From NCBI GenBank assembly GCA_013423325.1, contig BLJB01000007.1, positions 62,001 to 126,000 on the forward strand: 64,000 nt of DNA. The letters are read 5' to 3'. Under the pieces are notes generated by a model that did not search any database, had not been told where the DNA came from, and saw only the letters and a program-made list of their open reading frames with translations. Within the stretch, counting starts at the first letter, position 1; each line of letters begins with the position of its first letter. This document shows, one piece after another, positions 22,884 to 34,479 of the stretch. Both the position numbers and the translations under genes were made by a program. Source of the stretch: Usnea hakonensis (taxonomy: Eukaryota > Ascomycota > Lecanoromycetes > Lecanorales > Parmeliaceae).

Positions 22884-23583
22884 CAGATCTAGACGGAGAG
22901 GGCTTTAGATGTCATTCTAAGGTTGCAGTGAGTCATTGTGGTCATCGTGGTTCCGCTCTCAGGTCTCAATAAAAAAATAATCTATGGGATTGAGCAGTCA
23001 GTAGGTGAAGAACAAATCCAGCAAGAGTCATACCGTAAGCCTATTCTACATCGACACGCGAGTCCATACGGATTTTTTCTTCCCCCAGCGACAAGATGCA
23101 GCAGATCGCCTTAGTAATCCGGCCCGAAGCCGAAAGCGCTAAACCCCATACAAGTTAGCAGCCCCTGATCGCATCGTCCTCCAATGCGACTTCGCAAAAG
23201 CGCATACAGCCACATCCCAACACATTATTACCTAAAACCAAAATCCACGAGCCCCGAAATTACAAGTATAATTCCGTGTCTCCAGCATTCTAACCCCAGG
23301 GTCTAGCAGGCTTGCGATAACCATGGCTTGCGCAACGGACTCACACTCGCGCTCTTACAGCCAATGCTCGTATAAAAAAAATCCTTTTCAAATTGCAATT
23401 TCTTCACCCATGCGGTCACGCTTCCCCAGATCCAAGATATGCTGCACCCCTGAAAACTAAGAGAGCTGGTTTTGATCTCTTCATTTCCTTCATAAATATA
23501 TACATAGATCCGTCTTTTCCTTCCTACCCCATCACTCCCATCACCCCCTTCACAAACCCACAACCAAATCATCCCTTACCAAA
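22884..23583. other. divergent promoter region
   Basis: About 700 bp between tRNase Z (minus) and the chitin-binding protein (plus). A TATA-like ATAAATATATAC at 23492-23503 lies about 85 bp before the latter start codon. No gene seen. Confidence 0.5.
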
Positions 23584-24457
23584 ATGCTCTCCACCCTCCT
23601 ACCAACCCTCACCCTCCTCTCCCTCTCCCTCGCTCAAAACTGCGGTCCCGCATACAACAACCAAACATGTTTGCCAGGAAAATGCTGTACTTCCACCCCC
23701 CCTTCCCCTCCACAGACCCCCAACTAACCACCATCACCACACAGGCAGCAGCGCCGGCTGGGTACGCAACCCCACCCCCCTTCAATCTCCGAACCCATCC
23801 CACAACCTCTAACATCCCCCCCAACACACAGTGCGACACCGGCCCCGCATGGTGCAACCCCACAACCTGCCAACCCCACTTCTCAGGCCCCAACTCCCCC
23901 TGCTCCCCCCCAAACACCACCTCCCCCACCCCCCCCTCAAACTCAAACCCACCATCCCCCTACATCTCCAGCATCCCCAACATAGACGTCTGCGGCCGTG
24001 CCGTAGGCGGCGTCTCCTGTCCCGGCGCCGGCGTCCCCCCCGCCAATTCCTCCTTACCAGGCTACTACTACCGCTGCTGCAGTTCCAACGGGCACTGCGG
24101 CCCCAAGAACAACATCGAGAGCCAGGATTTGTATTGTGGTGCTGCGACATGCCAAGTGGGGTTTGGGGACTGCGCGACGAATAGGACGGCGCCGGGGATG
24201 CCGGCGGGGGAGGCGGGGATCGCGGGGATGGGGGAGACGTGTGGGCCGATTGTGAATAGGAGGTGTGGGGGGGGCCTGTGTTGTAGTGGGAGTAATTTTT
24301 GCGGTAGGTTCTATGTTTTTGGGGTTGGGGTTCGCTCGCGACTCGCTTTTGAGATGGCATTGCTAAATGATGGGTTAACGAAACAGGTAACACGGTAGAT
24401 TTTTGCGGAGCCGCCAATTGGTGTCAGGCAAAGTGGGGGAATTGCACTGCTGAGTGA
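23584..24457 (+). CDS. secreted chitin-binding protein with three hevein (CBM18) modules
   Basis: Four exons, 23584-23686, 23745-23761 (only 17 nt), 23832-24303 and 24387-24457; 220 residues. Introns of 58, 70 and 83 bp each have a recognisable branch or acceptor (CTAAC, CACAG, GTTAACG...ACAG). An N-terminal signal peptide of about 17 residues (MLSTLLPTLTLLSLSLA) is followed by three Cys-rich modules. The first is assembled across two splice junctions (CLPGKCC-SSAGW-CDTGPAWC). The second is near residues 80-140 (RCCSSNGHCG...DLYCG). The third runs to the C-terminus (LCCSGSNFCGNTVDFCG, then WCQAKWGNC). A Pro/Ser/Asn linker separates modules 1 and 2. Hevein modules bind chitin. Small size and lack of a catalytic domain suggest a wall-protecting or effector-like lectin; that role is inferred. 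Confidence 0.85.
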
Positions 24458-24799
24458 GGACTGCTCGCAAAAGTTTTGGGACTCTGGTTCAGCTATCATG
24501 TATGCTCCTGCCTGCTGTAAATGTAGACTATGCTATGAAGAGAGTCCTGACGAACAACGGACCTAGGATATCTTTGAAAATATGAAAATCCCATCACTCG
24601 TCCTCTTCGTAGGTAGAAATCGTACGTGAATCAGCTCGTAGGATATCGTGCCATAAAGCCCGCGCTATAGGTTTGCCGAGACCACGCTATGCCAATCAGC
24701 AATTCTCGATGCGCCAGTCGCATCAAGTCTATTTTTGGACAAATGACACATTAACAGTCCACGCCTCTGCTAGATTGGGCCCACTTTGAGATCTTCCGC
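24458..24799. other. intergenic between convergent genes
   Basis: 342 bp between two gene 3' ends. No gene or repeat seen. Confidence 0.6.
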
Positions 24800-27700
24800 T
24801 CATCGACCGCCACTGAAATCAGCTTTGTAAGACTTGAGACCCCCCGCTTTCATCAACTCCCTCAAAGCCATGGTAGCGTACTGGCTGGAGCCGAGCTGCA
24901 ACTTCAGAATGACAGCAATTTTGTAGTCCCGGTATGGACCCCCGAGGAGACTTACGCCGCCGTGCTCGTTATCTTCGCTTTCTTGAGAGGCTGTCTTGAA
25001 TTTCGTCAGGCTCCCAGTATCATTGCCGAGAGCGGCGTCATTGCTTTCCTGGGTCATATGGGAATCGTCCTCTTCCTGATCAGGTCCGCTTTCTTGTTTA
25101 GCGTCATTTGTTGACTCAGCAGCCATGTCGTGATGTGCGCCGTTGTCTTTTCCATGTCTGAAGCGGCCGTTTCTTTGCAGTCTCGAATCCAATCCTAGGC
25201 GATCTATATCTGTCACCACAAACTGCTCGTCCTCGTCCTTGTAGGTCTTGATTTCAAACGAAAAGTCTTTGGCTGGGCGAGCGAGGATCTTGCGATAGCT
25301 CCCGCTGAGGCTGATTTCTTTCCATTGTCTTCGCATTTCGTGCGGATTCAGGCCACCGCCCCTCTCGCTGGCCATGAACTCCTCATAGAACTTCCCAATT
25401 CCATTTGAAGGGTAGATGATGTCATAGCCCGGAGTTGGTAAGACAATATCGAAAATGCTATAATTCCCGCTCTCTGCTTCTTCCGTCGTCAAGGCTCGTG
25501 CGCGCTCGAAAATATCGTCAGGGTTTGTTGCACGATCGTCGGTAGCAGGAAGCACTACGGCTTCGCCATCGGAGTCAACAACTTCTTGTTTCTTGACACC
25601 CCCCACTTTGTCGCTGTGGTCATTGACGAGGACAAGGTCACCCTCGATAACGGACGCACCGAAACGCTTCCAGCGTTCTGAAGCAGCTACATTCCAGACC
25701 AGGGATTGATATGCGTGGACATACATAAGGCGCAGATTGCGCGATACAGTTTGGAGGGCTCCCTGGTAATCTTGACGGTTGTTCGGCCTACCTGTAAGGT
25801 GACGGATTATACTGGTTTCGGCAGAGTATCTGCGTGGCATTTCGCGAAGGGCTTGACCTGATTTGCCGGTAGTCCTAAAGGCATGCAGTGCATGCGCACG
25901 GGCTCTATCGTCCATTGAGACCCTGTCGGTGTTGCTAGTAGTAGGGTTCTGGGCGGCTGCCAAGGAAGCTGGACTGTAGTCGAGAATTCCGTCGACGGCA
26001 CCTTGGAAATCACCTTGGAGCATTTTGACACCCACGACTTCAGTACCAAGTGCGTAGGTGCCGAAGCGCTGCAGACCATAGTAATTGATAAAGCCTCTTT
26101 TGCTCAGATTGTGGATTGCTTCGCGAACGACCGCCTGAGCTCCTTCGAGAATGATTTTGGATTCCATCGGCACGGGATAATGAAAATCGCAATCCCGCAG
26201 GGTTATAACGAACTCGTTGCCGGTCAACTCTCCAAGCTGTAGCGGTTGCGGTCGGTACTCGAAATTGCCAATCCACGCCTGTTTTAATGTACGCCCGGCT
26301 CCAATCATCGCGTGGACAAGGACACGTTCCACGCTCACTCGTTGAACGGTGACGGCGCGTCGGTCCTTAGTCCCTGCGAATTGGAACGACTTTGGACTCA
26401 TCTTTAAATTCTTTGACAACCAAGAAATGGCTTCCATGGTATCCTTATTTTCCTTGTATAGAGAGAAATGCAGATACCTGCCACCAAGCTCGTCCCAGGA
26501 AGGTTTGCCTCTGGGGCGATTGAAGATTTGCGCTCTGGAATGATCATCGTTGCCTCGACCGATAGTCTGGTCATTGCCGCGGCCGTTGACTCGCTCGCTG
26601 CCCTGGTGATTGCCTCGATGGGAAGGACGATCGTTGTGTCGTGTGTTGGGGTTCATTGGGGTTCTAGCGTAGAAAGTAGGCTTCTCAGCCATGGCCGTGA
26701 TCATCATGGCCCCATCACTGTTGGTCGTTGTTTCAAGACGAGAATCAAAAATTCTTCTGATGTCTTGATGAATGGTAGTGCGTTTTTGGCGATCAATGAC
26801 ACCTGACGTGACCACGCCGTAGTCTTTTGTCTTGCGATGTGGCGAGTCGATGATGCGGTGATACAAAGCGAGGACCTCGTCCACGATATCCGAGCTGAAG
26901 TAGGATAGCAAGGCTTTTCTATCTTCGGGCTGAAGCTGTATCAAGGTCAGTAAGACATGACGCTACGGAGTGATGCTTCTGTACTAACCTGAAAGCTGCT
27001 GATGGGCGCACTGTGTGCATAAGCTTGCCATGAAGCTTGGGTACTCGCCTTTGGCACATAGTCTGAGTGAGGCTCCTGCAATTCAGACACATCCGCAGTC
27101 TTTTCGGACTTGTTGTCTTCCGTCTGGGTAGAATCCTCCGGCTGTACTGCGCCGGCTGCATCCTCCGCCTTGTGCTTCTTGGCCTCATCCTCTTTCTCCT
27201 TGTCGAATTCTACCCATCCTTGACTGGTTTGTCTGATGTGTACCTTTTCTTTGCGACGAGTCACCTTCTCTTGTTTCGGCTCGGGCTGTTCACGATCAAG
27301 GTCTTGCATGCTTAAAGGAATGGGAGGAGCCGGAGGCGGGATGCGCTTGTGTGGTGCAAGCTTCTCCTGGTCGTCAGGATGGGGGTCGGATGCCTGCTCG
27401 TACCTATCGAAACCCTGCATACTCTGGGGTACGGTCTGCGATACCGCGGTCACTGGCCGCTCTTTCTCAGGCTTGGAGGCTGTTGGCTCTGAATTGGAAA
27501 TGACTGGATGTGAGATGGTTTGCTTCTGTTCCTTGGGTGTGCTTGCAGATACCGGTTCAGGCTGTGCTTGTTCCATGGTGACCGGAGGAGCCTCTGACCC
27601 CTGCCCAGTAGTATCTTCTGACAACGCCTCGCCAGCATCTTTCGACAGCCCGGTGTTTTGGAGTGGTTTTCGAGGAGCTTTGACATTGTCAAGGTGAACG

Positions 27701-28147
27701 ACTTCACCAGAAGGCAGGATTTCGTTGACGACAAAATCAGTGTATCTACGCGCATTAGATACATTGTCAATGATAGCCATCGAAACAGGCGTACCTCTTC
27801 TTCAGAACACCACTGAATCCAAGCAGCTCAGGACTGACAAACTCGGTGATGCCGCAAGCAGCCTCCTTGCTATAGCCATCGTCCAGCGCGTCTGCGACAT
27901 GTACTGTTGCTGATGTTGATTCGGTGCTAGGTAGTTCTGTGGCGCCTAAAATATTTGGCTTGGTGAGCTGATCGTCGACAGTAGCATTGATGTGATGGTG
28001 AGGATTGACTTGTGGATGCGTAGGTGCTTGGGCGACTGTGTTTGCCATTTGGGGGGGAAAAGAAGGTTCTTGAAGCTTCAGTTTCTTGCGAGGCGAGGAT
28101 GGAAGAAGGTCTGAGTCGTCCATGACAGGAGAGTGAGGGTGCTTCAT
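24800..28147 (-). CDS. pus7: tRNA/mRNA pseudouridine synthase of the TruD/Pus7 family
   Basis: Three exons, 28147-27795, 27745-26989 and 26935-24800, with introns of 49 and 53 bp; 1081 residues. Pus7 isomerises uridine to pseudouridine, at U13 of tRNA and in other RNAs. The TruD motif FAGTKDRRAV is at about residues 556-565, with the catalytic Asp near 561, followed downstream by FINYYGLQRFGT. Before the catalytic motif lies a low-complexity insert with Arg-Gly-Asn repeats (about 470-505: RGNHQG, GRGNDQ, GRGNDD). The N-terminal about 340 residues include PRKKLKLQ, a possible nuclear signal, and a long Pro/Glu/Lys-rich region. The core starts in exon 2 (YTDFVVNEILPSGEVVHL), the usual TruD N-terminal signature. 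ATG 28123 is an alternative start. The protein is longer than yeast Pus7 because of these insertions. Confidence 0.92.
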
Positions 28148-29436
28148 GTGACTGAGGTGAGTTCACTTTCTCATTGTTGTATTGACCGCCTACAAAAAAT
28201 AAACTCACAGCCCCACGGCCACATTCAAAACGGGGCCTAAGCGAACACCGGGTAGCAAATGTGATTGACTAGCGCGATATGGGACAATATATTGGGCTCC
28301 ATTCTCAGACTCTACTCTTCTTTTCTTCTTCATACTTACCTTGTGGGAACCTGGGCGATCATAGAGGCCTTCGGTTATAATTTGAGCCCTGCATTGCACA
28401 TCGCGGAGGCAAAAGTTATTGAGTTGTCTTCGGGCACCTCATCCGCGCAATTTTTGATGGTCTTCCTCACCACTGAGGTCTCAATTCTTTTCATCGAGCT
28501 CGTCGCTTTACGCGATGGCTTGGAGAAGAGACGGAAGACGTATTCCACGTGATGCAGCAATCGTAGTAGTCCATGTCATCTATTTTATACATCTATTTAG
28601 TCATCTATTTTATAGAGCAAGAATCACATAGTAGCAATAAGCATGTGCTCGCTGGAGACAGTAAGATGATTACTTTATGCGTGTGGGCAGTGAACCAAGT
28701 TGCCCGTAGCGCTCTCCTATCTCCTACTGCATCTCGCCGCCACTCATAAGTACAACATCGCATGATAGACAACACACTTGATCAAGAGATCATCTCGCAT
28801 CATCTCTGCCTTTCAATCTATTCTATACTGACCTGTCAAGGCGTCTGCTCGCTTGTCCTTCTCTATCCAAGACTAGAATCAAACTGCTCTAATACTCCGT
28901 ACCCACAGTCTTGATTGATCAAGGAACCGCTCAGATCCACACCCCCCACTAAACACGCCATTACCGCTTGCACAGCAACCTCATCCTAGCCACACAAGAG
29001 TGTCCCACAACAGCCGCCCAAGAAATTAGGGAAATGTTGGACCCGGTGTCGGCGAAGAGAGCCGTGCTGTCGAAAAGGACCATGGTGAAGATGCCAAACC
29101 TTCAAGTGGATTAAGAGTAGGATTTCTTGGTGTCACAGAGGCGTCAGATGTGGAACCCCGGTGTACGGGCTCGGGGCAAGAGACGCAAGGTTTGTTGATA
29201 CGGTTGAGGTTTATTGTCTGTGCCATGGATCCACTCGAAAAAGGCTGCTCGAGGCATTGCAATATGCCCTTACTGGCAATGATTCAACATCGGCGTATAG
29301 CGATGCTTCAGATAGCTTCCAATAATCCTCGAACGCCGTGACACGAATCGAGCATAGCACCTTCCTTTCCGTTGGACAGTCCCGAACGTCAATCCTTATT
29401 GGCAATGCTCTCACATTCACAGCACACTGTCTCAAC
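28148..29436. other. intergenic; possible small undefined minus-strand gene
   Basis: Minus frames at 28375-28560 (starts MLHHVEYVFRLFSKPSRKAT) and 28205-28399 (YDRPGSHK then GTAAGT) could be exons of one small gene, but the junction is not clear and no domain is recognised, so no CDS is called. The rest up to 29436 shows nothing. Confidence 0.4.
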
Positions 29437-31186
29437 ATGAACGCCCACGGCATGCTTCCCACAATGAAACCTTCGCCGAGAAAAGGCTCCTCGACTCGAG
29501 AAGAGCTCCTTTTACACTCTCGCTACATCCGTGACACTCTGGCTCCATTACTCGCCAAGCAACCCAAATTGAACCACTCTGACTCTGTCTGCCTACACTC
29601 CATCTTCAAATCCCTCGATGCCATCCCAGTGACCATTGACCTCCTGCGCTACTCCCATATTGAGAAAGCGCTGACGGGCATCGTAGCCGCGAGGAATGTC
29701 TACTGGCCAATGGATATAGTGGTACACGCGGAGAAGTTGATTGCAAAATGGGAGGAAGAGCTAGGGCCATTGAAAAATCTCAGGGCCGATCTCTACGGTC
29801 CTGGTGGGAGGATGGAAGGAATTAGGAAGATCAGCTGGAAGAATGGACATGAACCCGACGATGTACGGCAAGTCTCATCACACAAGATTGCCGGAATGAC
29901 AATATTAGGAGAGGAAATCTGCTTGGTCTGTTGAGGGAGAACCGAATCCATCTCGAGCACACGCCTTTGGTCACCGCGGCTTCGAGATCGGCGAGTACGT
30001 CCCTCTCATGGCCCTTTCCTGAAATACTCCATACCTGACATTCAAATCAGCTGGTGGCTCAAGCCTGCGGCAGCTTACCGTGACGGCATCATCGACGAGA
30101 CTTCCCATGGCATCACAGCCAACGAAAACGGCGCTTACGCCATCGTCCTGACTGGCAACTGCGAGGTAGATTTTGGACGAGACCGAATCAGATACACAGC
30201 CGCGGTCGACGATCCTGGGGTGTTCAGGCTCACAAAAACGATGCAGCATGAGGATCCTGACCAGAAGGTCGTGCGCGTGCTCAGAAGCTGGAAACTAAGG
30301 AGCAAGATTGCGCCAAAGGCCGGATTGAGATATGATGGCCTGTGGGTGTCCTTTGCCCCAAGATAACCACCTTGAAAAGTCCGCTAATACGAGAAAATGG
30401 CACAGCTACCGCATCCTCTCCTTCTCCGTCCACCTCTCTCCACCCAATACCTGGCACACGGCCTTTACCCTTTCCCGCGTCCCTACTCAACCATCCCTCC
30501 TCTCCGCCCTGCAAATACCTACCTCGGACCAACTCGACGACTGGAAAGACTACCAGCGTCTCAAATTGATCGACGGCGGCGATGATTTCGCAATGCTACG
30601 CGAGATCTTGGCGAGCGAAGCGACGGGCGATGTTGAAAGCCGGGATGACGCACGACACGGCAGTGAGGACAGCGGATATTATTCGAGAACGGGTTCAACG
30701 GCTGCTAGTGCAGGAGATGGCAGGAGAGAATCGTTTTTGAGGAAGGAAATAGTAGATCTGATTGGACTGGAAAATCCAAACGAGAAGAATGATGAGGAAG
30801 CCGAAGAAGCAGACGACGAGGGCGCGGGTCTGGAAGAAGACGTTGAAGACTACGAATTCGGCGCTGTATCCAAATCGGGTCGCTTTGATGCTAGAAAAAT
30901 AGAACCAAGAACCACAGAACCTCGCAACTATAATCCCGCCCTCAACCCCAACAACGACCCCCACTCAACGAATCCCAAACCCATACTATACTCTACAACT
31001 CAGACCCAGCCTCAAACCCATCCGCCAACCCCTGCCTCACCACATAAAAATCAAAGCCCCTTGGCCCCAAGGTTCATTTCGCCCCGAAGACCTGCGGCGC
31101 CGCGTGTCAGTGCGGATGAGGCGGTGGGTGGTGGGAGCGCTGTAGAGGGCGGGTATTCGGGGAAGATGAGGAGAGGAGAGCACTAG
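29437..31186 (+). CDS. SRA-YDG domain protein (modified-DNA reader)
   Basis: Four exons, 29437-29862, 29909-29994, 30051-30341 and 30406-31186, with introns of 46, 56 and 64 bp; 527 residues. ATG 29437 is the first in a frame whose upstream part lacks ATG. The SRA fold is assembled across three junctions: FGHRGFEIGDWW (about 162-173), then DGIIDETSHGI, NGAYAIVLTG, and the signature YDGLYR at about 264-269. SRA domains flip and bind 5-methylcytosine or hemimethylated DNA, as in UHRF1. No RING, PHD or SET domain is seen here. The N-terminal 140 residues are helical and unrecognised. The C-terminal half is disordered, with an acidic stretch (EEAEEADDEG) and Pro-rich sequence. Single-exon reading would miss the domain because it is split. 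Its presence suggests a link to DNA methylation. Confidence 0.82.
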
Positions 31187-32175
31187 CCATTGGCGGAGAT
31201 GATGGACTTTTTTTGTTTGGGTGCAGAGTACCTTTTTGGTACTTTCTTGGGATGTGGGGAATTAGAGCGTTGATTTGAGTGAGGATGAGGATGAAGAATG
31301 GACCTCATTTGGCAAAGAAGTTGGATGTGGCGAGGAGCGGTGAAGAAAGAGTGTTATCCATCCCTCACCTCACACCCTAGATCCTTTCTTTTCTTCGATT
31401 AGTATCGCTATCAATATCAGTATCAATCTTAATTAACAACATTTAATCATCCATCATTCGTTATTCATCAGCAACCCCGTCCATCCACCCATCCATCCAT
31501 CCATCCATCCATCCATCCACTAACTAGCAAACTAGCATAACCAGCACACACAACCCCTCATATCGTACTCGTACTCTATCCAAACACCCCCCCTCTCCCA
31601 TCCCTCCTCCTCCTCCCCACGTACTCCAACTCCACCGCCACCGCAAGCAACGCTTCCATTATATCGAATCCCCGGTTTTTTTTTTTTTTGTTTCGGTACG
31701 TATATTTGCCTTTGCTTTTTTTTTTTTTGTTGCAATGCTCGTCTTTTGGTTTGTGTATGTCTAAGAGAAGGAAGGGGGGAGGGAGAGAGAGGGGCAGAGA
31801 GGGAGGGAGGGGGAGGGAGGGGGAGAGAGAGAGAGAGAGAGAGACGCACGCGCACACATGATCCAACCATCTAGAGAGAGAGAGCGCAAGAACAGAGACA
31901 GACAGAGGGAGCAAGTCAAGTCAAGACAAGACAGATCAAGAAGAAGAACAAGAACAAGCCAGTAAGTATATAATGTAAAAGTTATATAAAGCCATGCATG
32001 CACGACAAGACGAGGACACGCAACAAAAAAAAAAGTTAAAATAAAAGCACGACTGCCTGTAGAGTACTGTACTACACAACATTCAATCGGATCCAGTCAA
32101 CAACCACCATCCACCTTTCCACAACCCAGCACAATCTCACAGCCAGCCAACAAACCCCACACCTCCAATCCTCAC
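31187..32175. other. intergenic with microsatellites
   Basis: Contains (CATC)n at about 31487-31519, a G/A-only stretch with (GA)n at about 31763-31845, and short T runs. Open frames over these repeats are low-complexity and not believed. It holds the 3' flanks of two convergent genes. Confidence 0.7.
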
Positions 32176-34265
32176 TTAAATCTCCTTAGTCACATCATCC
32201 ACGACACCCTCCGCAGCGACGGTCTCTTTGATGCCTTTGCCAGGTTCCTGCTTGCCGATTTCGCCGGCACCGTACCTGCGATTGTGAAGAAGGTGGTGTC
32301 AGTCACCACCACAACAATAGAGGCCCAGGAAATGTACAAGACAAGTAAGACAACATACCACGAAATAACCGCAATCCCCAAAAATGCGGTCAGAATGCTA
32401 AACACCAACGCCACGATACCCTTTGGCGTAAACCCCTCTGGCAGCGGGCCCGGCGGCTTGGGCACACCCGTGAGGTCCAAAAAGTCCTTGTCGTTGCCGG
32501 CCGCGTTGCCGACGATGGGTATGTTTTGCGCTTTGCAGACTTCGTAGTGGTCGGCGGGGATGGAGAGGGAGGATTGGAGAAGTGGGGGTGCTTCGATCAT
32601 GGTGGCGATGAGGCCGGAGGCGAGATGCCATTCGATGTGGCAATGGAAGAACCAGATGCGTGGAGAGGGATTGCGTTAGCTGAGTGAGAGCTGAAGGAAG
32701 CTAGGAAGAGAAAGATAGACTTATCAGGGTTATCGGCTCTGAAACGAATGACAAAGTTCCCCATTGGCCGCACCATCAAGGTATCCCGCTTCATGGGTAC
32801 CGCTGCAAAGGTCCCATTCCCAACATACTTACCAGCGTCTTCATCCGAGCGTGCGATGGCTTGGAAACTGTGGCCGTGGAGATGGAAAGGATGCTTGCCT
32901 GTGTCGTTGTTATTGAGAATGATCTCTATAACGTCGTTGTGCTGGAGGACGTAAGGGTTGGTGTTGACTCCATAGATGGTGGCGTTACTGGCGAGTTCGC
33001 CAGCTGAAAGTGCAGTGTAGAGGGTCGGCACTTTGGGGCGGACGTAAGTGATGTCGTTGAAGAATGCGCTAGGATAGCATGTCAGTTGCGCTTCAACTGT
33101 CAGAAAGCAAGGATGCATACTAGCTAGCCCCGTCCCCTAGATTGTCCATCGAGAGGTCAAGAGTAAAAGAGTAGTCGACCGGACCAAGGAGCTCTTCACC
33201 GTCTGTCGGTACTAGGGTATAGTCGTCGAAATCGTTGAATGCGTCAAGAAGAGCAGGCGTAGGTAAAGGCGCCGCACTGTCGTAGACAAGCCAGCCAGTG
33301 GCGTTTGGGTTGAGAGATGCGGGAATTTTGTCAAATAAACTCTACATAGCATGAGTCAAGGTCCTGGTGCGGCTGTTCAACGCTTACCTCATCCATGCTC
33401 CCAACAAAGGCATAGTTGGTAGAGGTATCATTCTTCATCGTGACGAGAACGCTGTAACGCTGTGCGGGAGTGATGTAGATCAGTTCTGCTTCGGCAGCTT
33501 CGGTGTAGATGCCGTCCACTTCCACTATTCGCATAGTGTGACCTTCGAACCAGAAATACTGGCCGGCAAAGGCGCCTATGTTGATGATACGGAACATATA
33601 AGTCTTCCCAGGCTCGACTGGCGTTGTAAGGTTGAAGGTATCGTTCATGAGGGCAGCATTCGGTACTGGCTCGGCTCCCGTTGGGTTGGTCACGCTGATG
33701 AAACTCTTCATGAGCTTCGGTATCTCGTCGTGATACCAGTCTGATACGGTCAACACAATCTCCTCATCGTACTGGCCCTTGTAAGGTGAGTCGGGGTCAT
33801 GGACGATCAACGGTCCACGGAGACCATCAGGATACTGAGCAACCTCGTGCGAGTGATACCAGTATGTACCTGGCTGATCAACCTATCGAGATGTTAGTGG
33901 TAACATGGAAATTCGCTGGAAGGGCTCACGGTGAAATTGTATGTAAAAGAACCTCCGGGTTGAATAGGACATTGGGTCACACCTGTGACACCGTCCATAT
34001 CCGAAGTACCATTCTGATAGAGACCGTGGAAGTGCAGACTCGTGCTTTCATTGCCGAGTTGGTTGACAACATTGACCACAACGCGGTCTCCCACAGTCGC
34101 AGTGATGTACGGTATCGGCCATTGCCCGTTTATTCCTATAACAGGTCGATTGAGAAGGCCATCAGGGTTTCTAGTGACCCATGTGATGTTGAAATCGTAC
34201 GTGACAGTGGCTGCACTGGCGAGCCAGCCGAAACAAAGGAGGAGAATTCTGGACGAAGAGAACAT
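32176..34265 (-). CDS. fet3: Fet3-type multicopper ferroxidase
   Basis: Six exons: 34265-33930, 33882-33388, 33341-33121, 33068-32725, 32659-32359, 32275-32176; 598 residues. Fet3 oxidises Fe(II) to Fe(III) at the plasma membrane and passes it to the permease Ftr1. A signal peptide (about 1-19) is followed by the four copper motifs: HFHG (78-81), WYHSH (121-125), HPFHLHGHSF (410-419) and HCHIEWH (471-477). The Glu of NPTGAEPVP matches the iron-site Glu of the family. One C-terminal membrane span (about 538-560: GIVALVFSILTAFLGIAVISW) is followed by a short charged tail. Intron 4 (32660-32724) has no usable GT-AG pair but fits AT-AC ends exactly, giving the family sequence ADNPG-IWFFHCH. The gene is divergent from ftr1, with GATA sites between. 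Confidence 0.93.
32660..32724 (-). other. AT-AC intron of fet3 (65 bp)
   Basis: On the minus strand the intron begins ATAAGTCTATC and ends CTCTCCAC. A perfect branch site GCTAAC lies 15 nt before the end. There is no AG between that branch site and the conserved IWFFHCHIEWH codons, and an AG upstream of it would bring an in-frame TAA. Joining G to GC at the AT-AC borders restores ...NPGIWFF... in frame. The donor differs from GTAAGT only at position 1, so this looks like a U2-type rather than a U12-type AT-AC intron. Confidence 0.75.
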
Positions 34266-34447
34266 GATGTTCGGGTTCGGAACTTGAGGGGCGATTAGAT
34301 TTGAAGCATACAGCAGCTGAAGATGCAGAGATGAAATTTTGTAAATCTTCGCCGACTTTCAACGTTCGTGACGCCTTCAAGCATACGATGCTGTATTTTT
34401 CCTCGGCTTCTCCTGCTTGAATTCTGAACTGGAGGTGTTATCAAAGG

Positions 34448-34456
34448 ATCTGATAA
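34448..34456 (+). promoter_or_regulatory. GATA-factor site ATCTGATAA, fet3-proximal 1
   Basis: Exact match to ATCWGATAA, 183 bp before the fet3 start codon. Confidence 0.8.
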
Positions 34457-34470
34457 GATGACAATTGCCG

Positions 34471-34479
34471 ATCTGATAA
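34471..34479 (+). promoter_or_regulatory. GATA-factor site ATCTGATAA, fet3-proximal 2
   Basis: Exact match to ATCWGATAA, 23 bp (about two helical turns) from the preceding site. Confidence 0.8.

Noticed and set aside
31532..32003. overlapping Ser/Leu/Pro-rich minus-strand ORFs
   Set aside because: They read GA and CATC microsatellites in several frames at once; no conserved motif.
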